The notes under the pieces are model-generated. The model ran no database searches, was not told the DNA's origin, and saw only the letters and a program-made list of their open reading frames with translations. From Chloranthus sessilifolius (taxonomy: Eukaryota > Streptophyta > Magnoliopsida > Chloranthales > Chloranthaceae), in the NCBI GenBank assembly GCA_021018995.1, contig CM037596.1:103275416-103339415 (forward strand): a stretch of 64,000 nucleotides of DNA. The letters run 5' to 3'. The stretch's first letter is position 1, and every line of letters starts with the position of its first letter. The position numbers and the translations under genes are program-made. Positions 1-11,313 of the stretch are shown here, piece after piece.

Positions 1-1839
1 CGTAATTCAGTTAAATGCCTGAAATAAGGCGTTTAATTAGAAAAAAAACCTATAAAAGATTTTTTTCTTAATTCGCTCGGGTAGGTTGGCAATTTTCGAG
101 AGAGAACGGATTTTTTTTGGGATTTCAAAACCAGAGAACTCCGAGAATGAACGTATAGAGCAACCTAGCTATGATTTCAAAATTCAAGCTTCGAATCTTT
201 GGGATTTCTCTCCGCAGCCTCGAGCTTAGGTAAGAATTTAACCTTTAATTCCTGATCATAGTTCTTAGTTTTTTAGACTTAGGACCTTTCTTAGTTTAAA
301 TTATTGATATTAATTCGGTCTTAGACCGTAGCACCTTTTTTAGACCGTAATCTCTTATATCTGGCTCTAGTTCTCTGTTTCTAGAACCAGTCCTTAATCT
401 GGATGTTTGATTTACCGACCCTAGGCTTTAATTCTATTCTAAAATCTTAATTTCCAGTCCTATCATTAATCTCTGGTTCTAGAACCAGTCCTTAATCATA
501 CAGTCTGATTTTCTGATTTCGGACCCGAAGTCAGTCCTAGAATTTTATAGTTTGGTTTTAACTTCTTAATTTAATACTTTTAAAAATCCTAAACATTATT
601 TCAGTTTCTATAATTTTAGTTTCCCAATTTAATTCATAATTATAATCCAGAAATCAACTTTAAAAATCCAAAATACCATTTTTATAATTTGAAATTCAAC
701 TTACTTTAATCTCAGCCACTCGATTTGCCCAAGGGAGCTTACGGAGGGTACTCGGGAATGAGGCCAATCCTCCTTAGCATAGCGGGCCCAAAACCCCTTT
801 TCTTAGAATTTTAGTAAAATTAATTCATTACTTCAATTAGAATTTTAGTATAATATAATTTATTGCTTTAATCTGAATTAGTAAAAGGTAGTTCTTTTAT
901 CTCAATGAAAATTTTAGTATAGTTAATTGATTATTTTAAATCAGATTTTTTTTAGTAAAGTTAATTCCTCGAGCTGGTTAGAAAAGTTGATAAAATTAGT
1001 TCATTTATTTTAATTAGATTTTTAGTATAGTTAATTCATTGTCTTAATTAGATCTTAATAAAATTAGTTTATTTGTTTTAATTAGATCTTAATAAAATTA
1101 GTTTATTTGTTTTAATCAGATTTTAATAAAATTAATTCATTACTTAAATTAAGGTTCTAGTAAAATTAGCTCTCTATTTCAATCAGAGTTGTAGTAGAAT
1201 TATTATAATTGCTTAACTTAGAATTCTAGTACAATCAGCATGCTTGATTTAATTACAGTTTTATCAAAATTGATATATTTGCATTCCTAGTATGATTAGG
1301 AGACTAGTATTAATTAGACTTTTAGTAACATTAGGAAACTAAATTAATCAGAATTCTAACAAAATTAGAATAGTCAAATCAATTAGACTCCTAGCATAGT
1401 TAGGGCACTAAAATTAATTAGACTCCTAATAGGATTAGAATATTAAATTAACTCACTATAATAAATTCACATAACTAGATTCACAATAGAATTAGGAAAT
1501 TTAAACCAATTAGAATCATAGCAATAACAGGGAAAGAAAAGGGAAACTAAACTATCTAAATTATAAAGAAGAGTCATAGGTGCTGACATTCATAGGCGGA
1601 CGATTCAATAAAAAAGTAACCCATACCCGCTTCAAAGCGTGATCACTGACGTGTTGCAGTGTCATTAAATATCTGCTGCTGGCGATCACAACAAACTTGG
1701 AACCTTTCTAGAAAACCTCCATTTTTTAATTTTTACCTCTACCATTCCAAACACCGTATCGCTAGAGTCCACTTGGACAGAATTGGAGCCCCTGATTCAA
1801 CGAGGACCGAGACGAACCCAGAAAAGGCGCACACCAATA
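1..1839 (+). mobile_element. Tat-lineage gypsy LTR, plus orientation, truncated by window edge
   Basis: This block is an inverted, diverged copy of the LTR at 13739-16443. Position 1 pairs with about 15545 and position 1839 with 13739; shared landmarks include the leading CGTAATTC..TTAAATGCCT stretch, the AAGGGAGCTTACGGAGGGTACTC block near 730, and the end ..CACCAATA. The end corresponds to the ..CACCAACA terminus of the other copy. It is not followed by a primer binding site but by unrelated sequence, so it is more likely a solo LTR or the 3' LTR of an element lying to the left than a 5' LTR. About 0.9 kb of the LTR start lies outside the window. Confidence 0.8.
805..1480 (+). repeat. AT-rich degenerate minisatellite inside Tat LTR
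   Basis: Loose tandem copies of a roughly 45-60 bp unit built around TTAATTAGA(T/A)TTTTAGTAAAATTA with ATTCATT or GTTTATT spacers. The same repeat is present, inverted, at about 14090-14720 in the other LTR, so it belongs to the LTR and not to a separate insertion. Confidence 0.65.
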
Positions 1840-1940
1840 GGGGCAGGTATAGATCATCGTGTGTATGTTTTATTTCATTTGTTTTGGTCTTTTAGGATTT
1901 GAGGCTTCATTGGGAGGTCGACTTGTTTGTTTGGTTGTAG

Positions 1941-4112
1941 GTGATTTGGAGGCCCTACGAGGATGAGGAGGATGTTGGCGTGCCAGTGATTCAGTCTGGC
2001 CAACCCTTCTTTGATGTGGACATATGGGTCTATTATTTTGAGAGGGTAGAGAGGATCCACACATCTCGAGTGGTACGGCAGCTGGGGCTCGCTCTGGGAG
2101 TCCCTCTAGAGATTCGCCACATAGTGGCGAAGAGGATGACCGACCCTCCTGGCCGAAACTTTGCGGAGTGGATGGTGCCTCAGATAGCTGATTTTAGAGC
2201 TGAGGGGACCAAGATTACAGGGGCGCGTGATGAGGCAGGCGCCTGAGAGCATGTGAGGTGGTTTAGTGTATTGAGTGGCGGGCGCCTCTTCACACGTCCC
2301 TTCCATGAGAGTGGTTCTTTTGTGATTGGTGGGCTAGAGTCGGCGTCAGCGTTGAGGGAGAGGTTGGCTGCGTTAGACCAGGGCCATCTTACGGTGAGTG
2401 TGCAGGGGGCATTAGATGCCCTCCACAGGACGATGGAGCGGATGAGGTGTGCTCCTCGTTCGGATGAGGAGATGCTATACTCCTTAGCCCTCTTAGTTGC
2501 TCAAGCTAGGGCAGCGGAGGATGAGTTGGGGGCTCGGCTAACAGAGACTCGACAACTCTTGGTGAGTTGATTTATTAGTTTAATTGTTTATGTATTATGT
2601 TGACTTATTCTTTCTGTTGTTCTAACATGGTTGTGGTGTCCCATTTTGTTTTTGGACAATCTGAGAGGGAGGTCGAGGTCACTAGTCATGTGGCGATGAT
2701 AGGGTTGTTACGCGATCAGTAGCAGGCCGATCGAGAGGTGGAGGCCAGTTTGCGATCTTAGATCGACCGATTGGTAAGTGTCTACATGAACTTGGTTTTG
2801 TTAATTATTAGCATTGTGGGCTTACCGACTGACATGCTTATTGTTATTCATAGAGAGCCGAGCTTGCAGCTAGAGGTCCTGTTCCAATATTTGATCCATC
2901 TTTAGTTGCTTCCTCTAGTCGGGAGGATCCAGTGATGGCTCAGCTTCAGGCCGAGTTAGATCATTGGGTAAGTTCCATTCAATCTTTCAACTCTTTTGTA
3001 TAATTATATTAGTTTGTTGGGTGTTATTATTTTGCTTTCTTAACATTTTATTAATATTACGTTGTATTTCAGCGTCAGGTTGTCGAGGATCTTTGGAAGA
3101 GGGAGGCGACTGCTGCCTCTCTACGTCCCGAGAATCAGGTATAGTTTTTGGTCTGGTGTAATTCAGTTTAGGTTATTTCCTTTTATTTTATTTTGATATA
3201 TTTTGTGTTGGTTTGTTTGGTGTTGTGAAGGCTATTTCGGACTCTGCTCCTGAGGCTCCCCCTCAGGGGTCTGCTCCTATTCCTTCTTAGGTATGTTCTA
3301 GTTATTGTGTTCATAGTTTATTTATCATTATAGTGTTGTCTGATGTGTTTGTTTGTTCTCATTGTAGCCGCCTACGTTTGTTATCCCTACCGTGCCTCCT
3401 GCTGATCTAGCGACTGCCGAGACGGTTGAGCGACTTTTGGAGGAGAGGCTGGATATAGTATGATTCTTTCATTTTCAAAGTTCCCCTTTTTTTATGTTCA
3501 TATATATATATATATATGTTTTCTTTGATTTGGTGTAATTACGCAGGTTCGTCTGCTTGAGTAGGTGCGTCTAGGGGTGATGCGAGTGTGCGCCACTCCC
3601 AAGGCGAGACAGATCCTTGGGGAGACGCAGAGTCCCGATGACTTATTTGTTGAGATGATGGTTGTGCAGAAGACTTAGGCTGAGGCATTAGAGGCGGCAC
3701 GTCAGACGATGCGGGTAGAGATGCAAGTGACCCTAGATTAGTTGCAATATCGCTTGGCGAGGAGTGAGTGGGGATACATAGGTTGGCTAGTCAGCTTGGT
3801 GGATCGGAGTCGAGGGCTACGGGTTCCTCAGCTAGGCAGTCTCGTCACACCTCTTGTGGTCGTGTCAGGGGTGATGCTTGTGAGGATTCTGTTGTTCGAA
3901 AGATTTTTGCAAGGTATCCTCCTCATTCTCACTCGAGGCGATCAGTTAGTCAGACGAGTGAGGGGAGTTCTGTGGTGGGGCCTCATCGTCTAGAGGTTCC
4001 GAGGACTCTGGGCGCCGAGATTGTGTTTTCGTAGGACCAGTCTACAGAGCTCCGAGCTGATGATACTGGGGACAACGGCGCTCGTCCATCCCGGTGGCAG
4101 CGTAAGGAGTAG
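1941..4112 (+). pseudogene. Plant-mobile-domain-like spliced pseudogene (antisense extra gene of the Tat element)
   Basis: Codons 1941-2561 read continuously except for one TGA (2244). The start, WRPYEDEEDVGVPV.., followed by YFERVERIHTSRVVRQLGL and PPGRNFAEWMVPQIADF, resembles the C-terminal part of plant mobile domain (aminotransferase-like PMD) proteins. Downstream come short open blocks bounded by good splice sites: exon ends at 2561, 2773, 2967, 3138, 3290 and about 3457, and exon starts at 1941, 2854, 3073 and 3231, with others near 2663, 3369 and 3548. Introns are 80-120 bp. The last block ends at TAG 4110. Blocks after 2600 carry further stops (such as 'DQ*QAD'), and the 5' exons are missing left of the LTR. 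Antisense extra ORFs near the 3' LTR are known in Tat elements; PMD identity is from motif memory. Confidence 0.6.
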
Positions 4113-5673
4113 GGGTGTGTGTGTGTGTTTTTTTTTATTGTGTGTGCATTGTATATATAGGGGGGATGCCCCTGGTGACAAGTGTAAAAAGAAAAGAAAT
4201 TTTTTGACATATATATAGAGAGATTTTTTGTTTATATGTCCTGATTGGCTACTTTTCTTTTAGTTACCTCTTGCGTCTACTTTTGCTTTTTAGTTTCTTT
4301 AGCGCCATCGACCGTCATTGGGACTTGGATGCTTTCTGAGCTAGCCCAGTGATGGTTGAAGGTTGCTTCGTATCTGCACATGTAGAGGTAATGCTATCAA
4401 TAGTTTTTGTTCTCCCCCTTACTATTTATCAAGGGGGGTGAGTATCTCAGACCGGGGTCTGGTAATAAAGGTGGATATTATTATTATTATTATTATTATT
4501 TTTTTAAAAATAAAAATAATGCAACAGGGAAAACAAATAACTGAGACAGAAATAATAAAAATAATAAAATAAAAATGCCCCAGTGGTGGAGCATGGTAGT
4601 GTTGGCAGTATAGCATCTTCGGTAGCATTCTCCCGATGGTAATTTCATTATTGCTCATCTTCTCCGTGGACGAGTTGGTGCTTCTAACGTGATTCTCCTT
4701 CTGATATAAAAAAAATGCCCCAATGGGTAGATGTAATGGAGCTTTTCTGGGCTATTGATGAGCATTTTGGGTCTATAAGAAGTCATGGGTATTTGGTGAG
4801 TTAGTTTTGAAGAAAAGTTCATTAGTACTGTCATCGAACTGGGGGAGGTCATTTTGATTAGGTCAGTTGTATTCGGGGGTCTATCTTAGGGTGGTGGTCA
4901 TCCTATCCTGTGGTTATCAGGGAGAAGTATGGTAAGTACAGTGGGTGATTGTGTCAATCGTCATTCATCAGTTTTTAGTTTCATTTCTAGGAGCATCCTA
5001 TAAGGCTTCTGATTTATCGTCTGAAATAAAAATAGGACAGGGAGGTAAGGCTCAGTGATGCGGGGAATAGTTTGTAACTAACACTTTCCAAAAGGGGCGA
5101 GTAATAATCTTTTTCTCAAAGGGATATGGGATTCCATGATCAAGCTTCTTCGTCATGTTTCGGTGACATCAAAATCTCACATTCTATGGTTAGCAGGAGT
5201 TCGTCCTCCTACCGCCACCTTACGACGACATCTAGTAGTTTGGGGATATCAGGGATGCCCTCGCAGCTTGCTTATACACTTCAAGTAAAGTTACCAAAGA
5301 TGTCCTCACGGTTTGTTTATGCTCCCCTGAGTTCATTAACTTGTTCATTCATCGTAATGCTCTCTCTCAAAATTTTGATATATGTATTCTTCGAATGCAT
5401 CCTGCTAGCGCAAGAATAGAGAGTTTTGATTGAACCTGGCATCTTTATTTTTTTTTGCTCTAACGTCTCCTCCAATGGCGGGAGAAGGGAAATAAGGATC
5501 GAGTATTACTTATACTTTTGAAAGAGATTAGGTATGTCACTAGTCCTTTTATCAGATTGCCCGATAGGAAAAAAGTGGGCGATAAATCGGAGGTCTTAAG
5601 GATATTCTGAGAATTGATAACGTACGACCAAGAAATGGGTCGTGACGACTACAGGGGTGATAAGTATAAGTAT
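4113..5673. other. Non-coding 3' region of the Tat element
   Basis: No convincing reading frame on either strand. It contains a (TTA)n run at about 4477-4500 followed by an A-rich stretch, and two short copies of the phrase ATAAAA(A)ATGCCCCA near 4567 and 4706. Sequence between the integrase end (5674) and the antisense gene (4112) is expected to be untranslated in this lineage. Confidence 0.5.
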
Positions 5674-6712
5674 TTAACCATGGGATGTAAGGATCACAGG
5701 GCTAAGGATAATATTTTCTAAGGTACACGGTGTTCCAAGGGCTAGGGAGTTCTTTTTCATCCTAGTTCGCCAGCTTGTATGCATTTCCAGGGTATACAAT
5801 GTTATGACATAAGGGCCTTCCCAGTTTTGTTTCAGTTTTCCATTCAGATGGGCGTACTTGGAAGGCATGATTTTCTTTAAGACTAATTCTCCAATATTAA
5901 AGGTTCGTTCGAAGAATTTCTTATCGTAAGCCCTGGCCACTCTCCTCTGATATACCTGAGCGTGATCAGCTGCCCTTAGACGTGTTTCATCAAGCTGCTC
6001 TAGCTGTGTGAGTAGGGCAATTCTCCTCTTATCTAAGGATAGCTCATCATTGAGTTGAGTCTATAAGGATGATACTTGTATCTCATATGGTAGGACTTCC
6101 TCCATCCCGTAGGTAAGGAGGTAGGGAGTTTGGTCAGTGGCCATACGAATAGAGGTCCTATAGGCCCAGAGTGCTTCTGGTAGTCGTTCAGGCCAGTCAG
6201 CTCCATTGCATATTTCTACTATGCGTTTCAGGATTCGAATCAACATTTTATTCGTAGCTTTCGCTTGTCCATTTCCTTGAGGGTAGAACAATGATGAGTG
6301 GCGTAGATCGATGCCGAACTTCTTGCATAATTTTTTTGTCTTCTCCGCGATGAACTGTGGTCCATTATTGGTGATAAACATCCTGGGTACTCCAAACCTG
6401 GCAATGATATTCTGAACGATAAACCTCACGAGTGTTGAAGCGGTGATTCTAACATAGGATTCAGCTTCTGCCCATTTGGTGTAGTAGTCGATTGCTGTAA
6501 GTATGAACGTATGCTTGTGAATGTTCCCAACTGTGTCTGTGAAAGGTCCGATGACATCGAAGGCCCACATCAAAAATGGCTACGACGAGGTCATAGTGTT
6601 CAATGCAACTGATGAAGCTTTGATGAGTGCGGCATGTTCTTGGCATTATTTGCAGGATTAAACATAGAGGTGGCAATCTCTGATCATTGTCGGCCAAAAG
6701 TAACCTTGTCAT
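5674..6712 (-). pseudogene. Tat integrase, catalytically degraded
   Basis: The core is the open segment 6061-6573 (MMWAFDVIGPFTDTVGN.. to ..ALWAYRTSIRMATDQTPYLLTYG), the Ty3/gypsy integrase fold. The first catalytic Asp is present in AFDVIGPF. The second, normally in TDNGxQF, reads ITNNGPQF (Asp to Asn). The Glu normally in NGQAExTN reads NGQAKATN (Glu to Lys). The zinc-binding N-terminal part is out of frame in 6461-6712 (remnants of the HHCC region), and the C-terminal part 5674-5940 (ARAYDKKFFERTFNIGELVLKK..KLKQNWEGPY) is separated from the core by stops. Even before the frameshifts it could not have joined strands. Confidence 0.85.
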
Positions 6713-6948
6713 GTAACTTGATCGGCGAGCCTCTGTCTATCGGAGTGGGCACCACAGGTATTGGTGTGTGCTTCTCGGATGATGTATTGTCCTTCGGTGG
6801 CCGTGACGCATCGTAGTAGTACTCATTTGGTGAAGGCTTCTTTGTATAACGTTTCATCGAGTATGCAGAATCAGGTGCATCGATTCCTTATCGTCTTCTG
6901 TTCGATCTTCATAGCGTATGGAGGGACGTATTGATGCTTTAAGAAGTT

Positions 6949-7593
6949 TCAGATATCGAAATACCATGGTTGTCCATCGTCGATTGATGATTTTTCAAAT
7001 CTGAATATAGCGACTTCGGTTTCTGCCTTGACATGCTTTTCCGAAGTGATTGCTCCATTTAGTCTTGTGCTTGTGGGGAGGATTGGTAATTCTCTCTTAA
7101 CGGTCCATGCTACCTCGTGGGTGGGTACTATCAGCTTTTCGACAAAGAAGGACTTGGTACTTTGGCCGATGGATATCTGGATGACCGCGGTTAAAGTGGC
7201 TAAAGAATCTACGAGCTTGTTTTCTAGTCTAGGGATGTGCATGAAAGAGATTCTTTCAAATTTCTTTATCAAATATTAAGTGGCTTCTAGGTATGCCATT
7301 AATCTCCTTTCCTTAGTTTTCCATTCTCCTATAACTTGTGAGATTACGAGCTTGGAATCATCGATGATTTTCAACTGTTTAACTCCTAATTATAGTGCTG
7401 CTCGTAGTCCAGCTATAAAAGCTTCATATTCTGTGACGTTATTAGTGACAGGAAAATCTAGTTGAAAAGTCTTAGATATGACAACTCCTTCAGGGCTCAG
7501 GAGGACTATCTCGATGCCTTTTCCTTTATGGTTTAGAGCACTGTCGAAATAGAGGGTCCATGGCGTCTTATGGGACTCTTCGTTATGAATCAT
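6949..7593 (-). pseudogene. Second (archaeal-type) RNase H of the Tat element
   Basis: The open segment 7390-7593 gives HKTPWTLYFDSALNHKGKG.. ..NNVTEYEAFIAGLRAAL, with the Asp and Glu of an RNase H active site (YFDSA, TEYEA). A second segment, 6949-7272, supplies ..KKFERISFMHIPRLENKLVDSLATLTAV.., the conserved Asp-containing end. It follows a first retroviral RNase H, the two-RNase-H layout typical of Tat elements. The two halves lie in different frames, so the gene is broken. Confidence 0.8.
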
Positions 7594-8440
7594 GAGTAGG
7601 TCTTCATCAGGGAAATCCTAGTGTATGGGCTCATTGGTTGGGTGTGGGAGATCTGCGAGGTAATCAGCGATTGCCTATCCTTTGATCGACTTCTACGTGA
7701 TGTAAGTGATATCGAATTCTTGCAAGAGTATATGCCAGCGAGCGATCTTTCATGAGGTTGCGGGCTTTTTGAATACATACTTCAGAGGGTCCATTTCAGG
7801 TTAGTACTAGTATCTTATGTGCTCCGAAGTAGTGCCATAATTTGGTTGAGACCCACACCAATGTGAGGTAGGTATTCTCCATTGAAGTGTATTTTCGTTC
7901 GTACTCGACCATCATCCTACTAAGGTAGTAGACAACCCTTTCTCTCTTACCATTTTCTTCATATTGTCCCAGAATCACTCCCATTGCTTTATCGTTCGCT
8001 GAGAGGTATAGGATAAGAGGTCTTCTGAGAACTGGTGGTGATAGTATGGGCAGGTTAAGGAGGTACTTCTTAATATTATCGAAGGTTTATTGACACTGGT
8101 CATCCCATTTATACTCAGACCCTCCTTTAAGTAGTCTGTAGAAAGGATCACATATGTCTGAATGTTGGGAGATAAATCTCCTGATGAATTGCAATCTTCC
8201 TATTAGACCTCGAAATTTTTTGATATTATTGAGAGATGGCATCTCAAGGATGGCTCTGACTTTTACAGGGTCGACTTCGATCCCTCGCTTGCTGACTATG
8301 AAACTGAGTAATTTTTCGGAGGTGACTCCGAAGACACACTTCTTTGGGTGAAGGTCAAGGCTATTGATTCTTCTCACAAAGTCACAAAGTATCTTGTCCA
8401 GTATAATCCGTGGCTTGTTGTTTAGCCTAGATGCTTTGTG
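7594..8440 (-). pseudogene. Tat reverse transcriptase C-terminal part and first RNase H
   Basis: Reading leftwards from about 8434, the frame ASRLNNKPRIILDK..RRINSLDLHPKKCVFGVT and RGIEVDPVKVRAI..LRGLIGRLQFIRRF is the RT thumb/connection of gypsy elements. 7796-7984 (GQYEENGKRERVVYYLSRMM..YTSMENTYLTLVW) is the RNase H. Stops and shifts separate them (near 8087 and 7790). The conserved RT palm that should precede 8434, with its YVDD box, is absent. Confidence 0.8.
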
Positions 8441-8760
8441 TCCTCGTGCGGGAGATGGGATAGAAGTCTTAGGAGAACGGTCTCCTTGTTGGCCACAAAC
8501 TTGATTTGGGACGAAGGGTTTCCTTTCTTTTTCGAGGTTTTCTAATTTTTTCAGATTTTGTGTTCCTAAATTTTTAGAGTTTTATATTTTTTCTATTTTA
8601 AAATTTTTTGATAATAAATATGATACAGGGTCGGTCGCCTCAAGGGACGTTGGGAGAGTTGCTTTCTCTAACTGAGGGAGCGAGGCGGTTGCCGGAGCCG
8701 TTCGGGCGATTCTTCGAGAAATATGGACTTATTCCAAATTTGGCATTTTCTTTTTAATCC
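8441..8760 (+). other. Foreign segment replacing the RT core of the Tat element
   Basis: Between pol sequence ending ..QKVLLVED (about 8761) and RT sequence restarting at 8434 there is no RT palm. Instead, a plus-strand T-rich tract (8530-8620) ends in ..ATACAG at about 8629. An open stretch then reads GRSPQGTLGELLSLTEGARR..PEPFGRFFEKYGLIPNLAFSF and ends in TAA. The layout resembles an intron end plus an exon. The exon could be the N-terminal part of an extra gene like that at 1941-4112, but this is a weak inference. Confidence 0.4.
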
Positions 8761-10082
8761 TCAACTAATAAAACCTTTTGAATAAGTGGCGCGGGTGACA
8801 ATGGTACTAACGCTTGGATTTCCTCTATCACATTGATTGCCCCTTCTTCGAAGAAGCTCTGGAGATCGTAGTCGATCGAACTATCCTCCTCTAAGCTATA
8901 ATGTGGTTGTTCTTCCTGTCGAGAGTGATCTCATAAGGGATCCTCGGGGGTAGTGAGTTCTTTCCCTTGAACTTCATAATATGTTAGGATGAGCACACAT
9001 GCTTGGCAGCGAGGGTAATAATGGTGAGAAATGCAGGGAGATCCCCAAGGACATTCCCATCCTTGTAAGTTTGAGTCGAAGACGGTATGGAATTCATCTT
9101 TTTGATCTGACAGTGCTTGAAGTCCTAGCTTAGCTTGCTTTGCTAACTTGAGTGCAGGGAGGTCTATCCAGTAGTCCTCATCATCACTCGGGGGAGGTTG
9201 CCACTCTTTCTCGAGATATTTCTAGAATATTTAGAGTTGTGACGCATTTGGGAATGAAGAAGTATCTAGTTCAAGTTCCTCTTCAAACTTTATAAGGACG
9301 ATGTGGATGTTTCCCCCTGGGTCAATCAAATGACTATTAGAATTTTCTACTTCTTGGGCAGGTAGCTGAGTTGGTCGGTCATCACTTGCTTTTGTCATTA
9401 TGAGGTTGGGATCGTTCATTCCTAATATTATGAAATGTTGGACCCAGCTAGCAAAGCATTCTAATATATTGGTATATGCCTTACAACGGGGTTGGTATGG
9501 GTGAGCAATACAAGGGGAGTCCCATGGGCATTCCCATCCCCCAAGGTCGAGGCCGAGGTAGATGCTATGCGAGTTAAGATTTTCTTGTAGAGTGTCATCT
9601 TCTTCCCATGTTGAGTGCAAGTGCTCTTCACTATCTTGCAAGGCAGCTATGTGGAAGTCTTCATCGTCAGTGGATTCCCAATCTCATACTTACGGCTCTA
9701 GTTCTGAAGGTTCTTTCTTCCTCTCTTCTATAAACTCCTTAGTATCAAATATGGGTTTGACTCCTTCAAGCGATTTATCAATATCATCATTCAGATTGGT
9801 TAGATCATTGAATGCTTTAGCCATTTGCTCGATTTCTGCTTCTTGGGATTTAGTGAAGGATATTTCCTTCTACCTTGGTACATCTGCTTTTTTAGTGGTC
9901 CTATAGACAAAGTGGTCATATAGAGTCAATTTGGATGAGGTAGGGAACAAGTCGGCTTGTGGGCTGTCTGATTGATAACCTAACCCTATGTGATTGCATA
10001 TTTTCGTTGGGATGACAGATCCTACACGACCTTGCTTATTTTTGCCGAGTCTGGTGTGCAGGACATATCCGAGTTGGTACAT
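8761..10082 (-). pseudogene. Tat pol spacer between protease and RT, with duplicated Cys/Trp motif
   Basis: Starts with a glycine-rich stretch (MYQLGYVLHTRLGKNKQGR.., 10082 downward) that looks like the G-patch-like region seen after the protease in related elements. It continues as an acidic spacer. A motif GWECPWxSPCIxHxYxPRC occurs twice, at about 9530-9475 and 9065-9010. The end, YDLQSFFEEGAINVIEEIQALVP.., precedes the RT gap. Several TAG or TGA stops interrupt it (for example around 9690, 9230 and 8935). No enzyme function is recognisable in the spacer. Confidence 0.65.
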
Positions 10083-10371
10083 GAGGTCCCACCCTTTTGT
10101 TGCAGTGAGATTGATGTCATAAAGTTTAGCGAGGTCTGGCTAACCTCTCTCCTCATTAATTTTTGTTGACACGTTAGGGGAGAACTAGGAGGGGTAGGGG
10201 GACGGACTTTCGTAACTGTTGTCTCATCAGGGATTCGAGTCTTTTGAATATGGACCGTGTCAATACGAAATCATGGGCTATCGAAAAACTTGTCGCGTGA
10301 TCAGTATCCATCTCCTGGAGGGGTGCATTAGTGAATATATGGATGATGGAGTCCTCGTACGAGAATTTGAC

Positions 10372-10908
10372 TCATTGATGGTATGTGGATGCGACGGCCT
10401 TCATTGACTCTAGCCATTTTCTTCCTAAGATAAGATTGTACGTACTAGCGGAATCAAAAACATGGAAGGTAACGTCTTTCATTACAGGTATAAGGTGAAC
10501 CTGGAGTTTAATAGTTCCTTTGACAAAGCGACGCGAGCCATCATAAGCTATGAGTGACAGTGTCGAAGGCCTGACATCCTGCTCCGTGTATTCGAGCATC
10601 TTTAACATTGTGAGAGGGAAATATGGTACGACCAACATTGCCCTCTCACAATGTTGGTCGTACCACATTGTGAGAGCTCCTGTGTCGACCAACACATGGG
10701 GTACGAAGAATCCTCTAATTATGATTTTAAGGTATATAGGAGTCGCACTCCCATAGAGTGACTCTTTAGGCATGTCTGCGTCTTTGAAATTGAGTGCTGG
10801 AGGTTGTGCCATGACCGAGGTGATTTGATGTAGCCAATCTAATGTTGTGTCCTCATCCACTTGTGTGTCTTTAAGTGTCTTTATCAACAATCGGTGATGG
10901 TCAGGCAA
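10372..10908 (-). pseudogene. Tat aspartic protease
   Basis: Open frame with LKIIIRGFFVPHVLVDTGA, the active-site DTG of retroviral-type aspartic proteases. It is followed by RRFVKGTIKLQVHLIPV..VTFHVFDSASTYNLILGRKWL, the flap and the hydrophobic ILGR box. The catalytic triplet is intact. Upstream, 10936-11139 (..PGQEYDLLRYLQKIPT) continues the same polyprotein after a stop. It would mature the Gag-Pol polyprotein. Confidence 0.85.
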
Positions 10909-11313
10909 TTTTTTGATGAGTTCTAGTATGGATATCTAGGTCGGGATCTTTTGTAGATATCGCAGAAGGTCATATTCTTGTCCTGGATCGAGTGTCATTT
11001 CTTTACGTAGCCAATGAGCCTTGGGTGCAGATGATTGGATTGGTTGAGGTGCGAGAATTGGTGGAGGAATAACGTGAGGTGGGGATGGCAAGTTAACCTC
11101 TCTTTCTCTTACACTCCCCTCTGGTGGTTGTGCATTCATGAAATCCTTATTTTGAGGGAAAGGCAGAGATGGATAATTGGTTCCTGACTTGAGAATCGAG
11201 CATATCGATTATTGACCGAACTCGGTGTGGTTCAACGCGAATGTATTTATGAAGTGAGTGAAATTCAAGGTCAAAGCACGTACCTGAATGGTGTCGCTCC
11301 AAGGTGAAAGATA

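Noticed and set aside
1659-1895. 78-codon frame at the end of the left Tat LTR
   Set aside because: It spans the LTR terminus and has no homology; the corresponding part of the other LTR is not open.
2774-2860. GTGTCTACA at about 2778 as the missing 3' LTR start of the Tat element
   Set aside because: The following LTR sequence and a polypurine tract are absent; it is within an intron of the PMD-like pseudogene.
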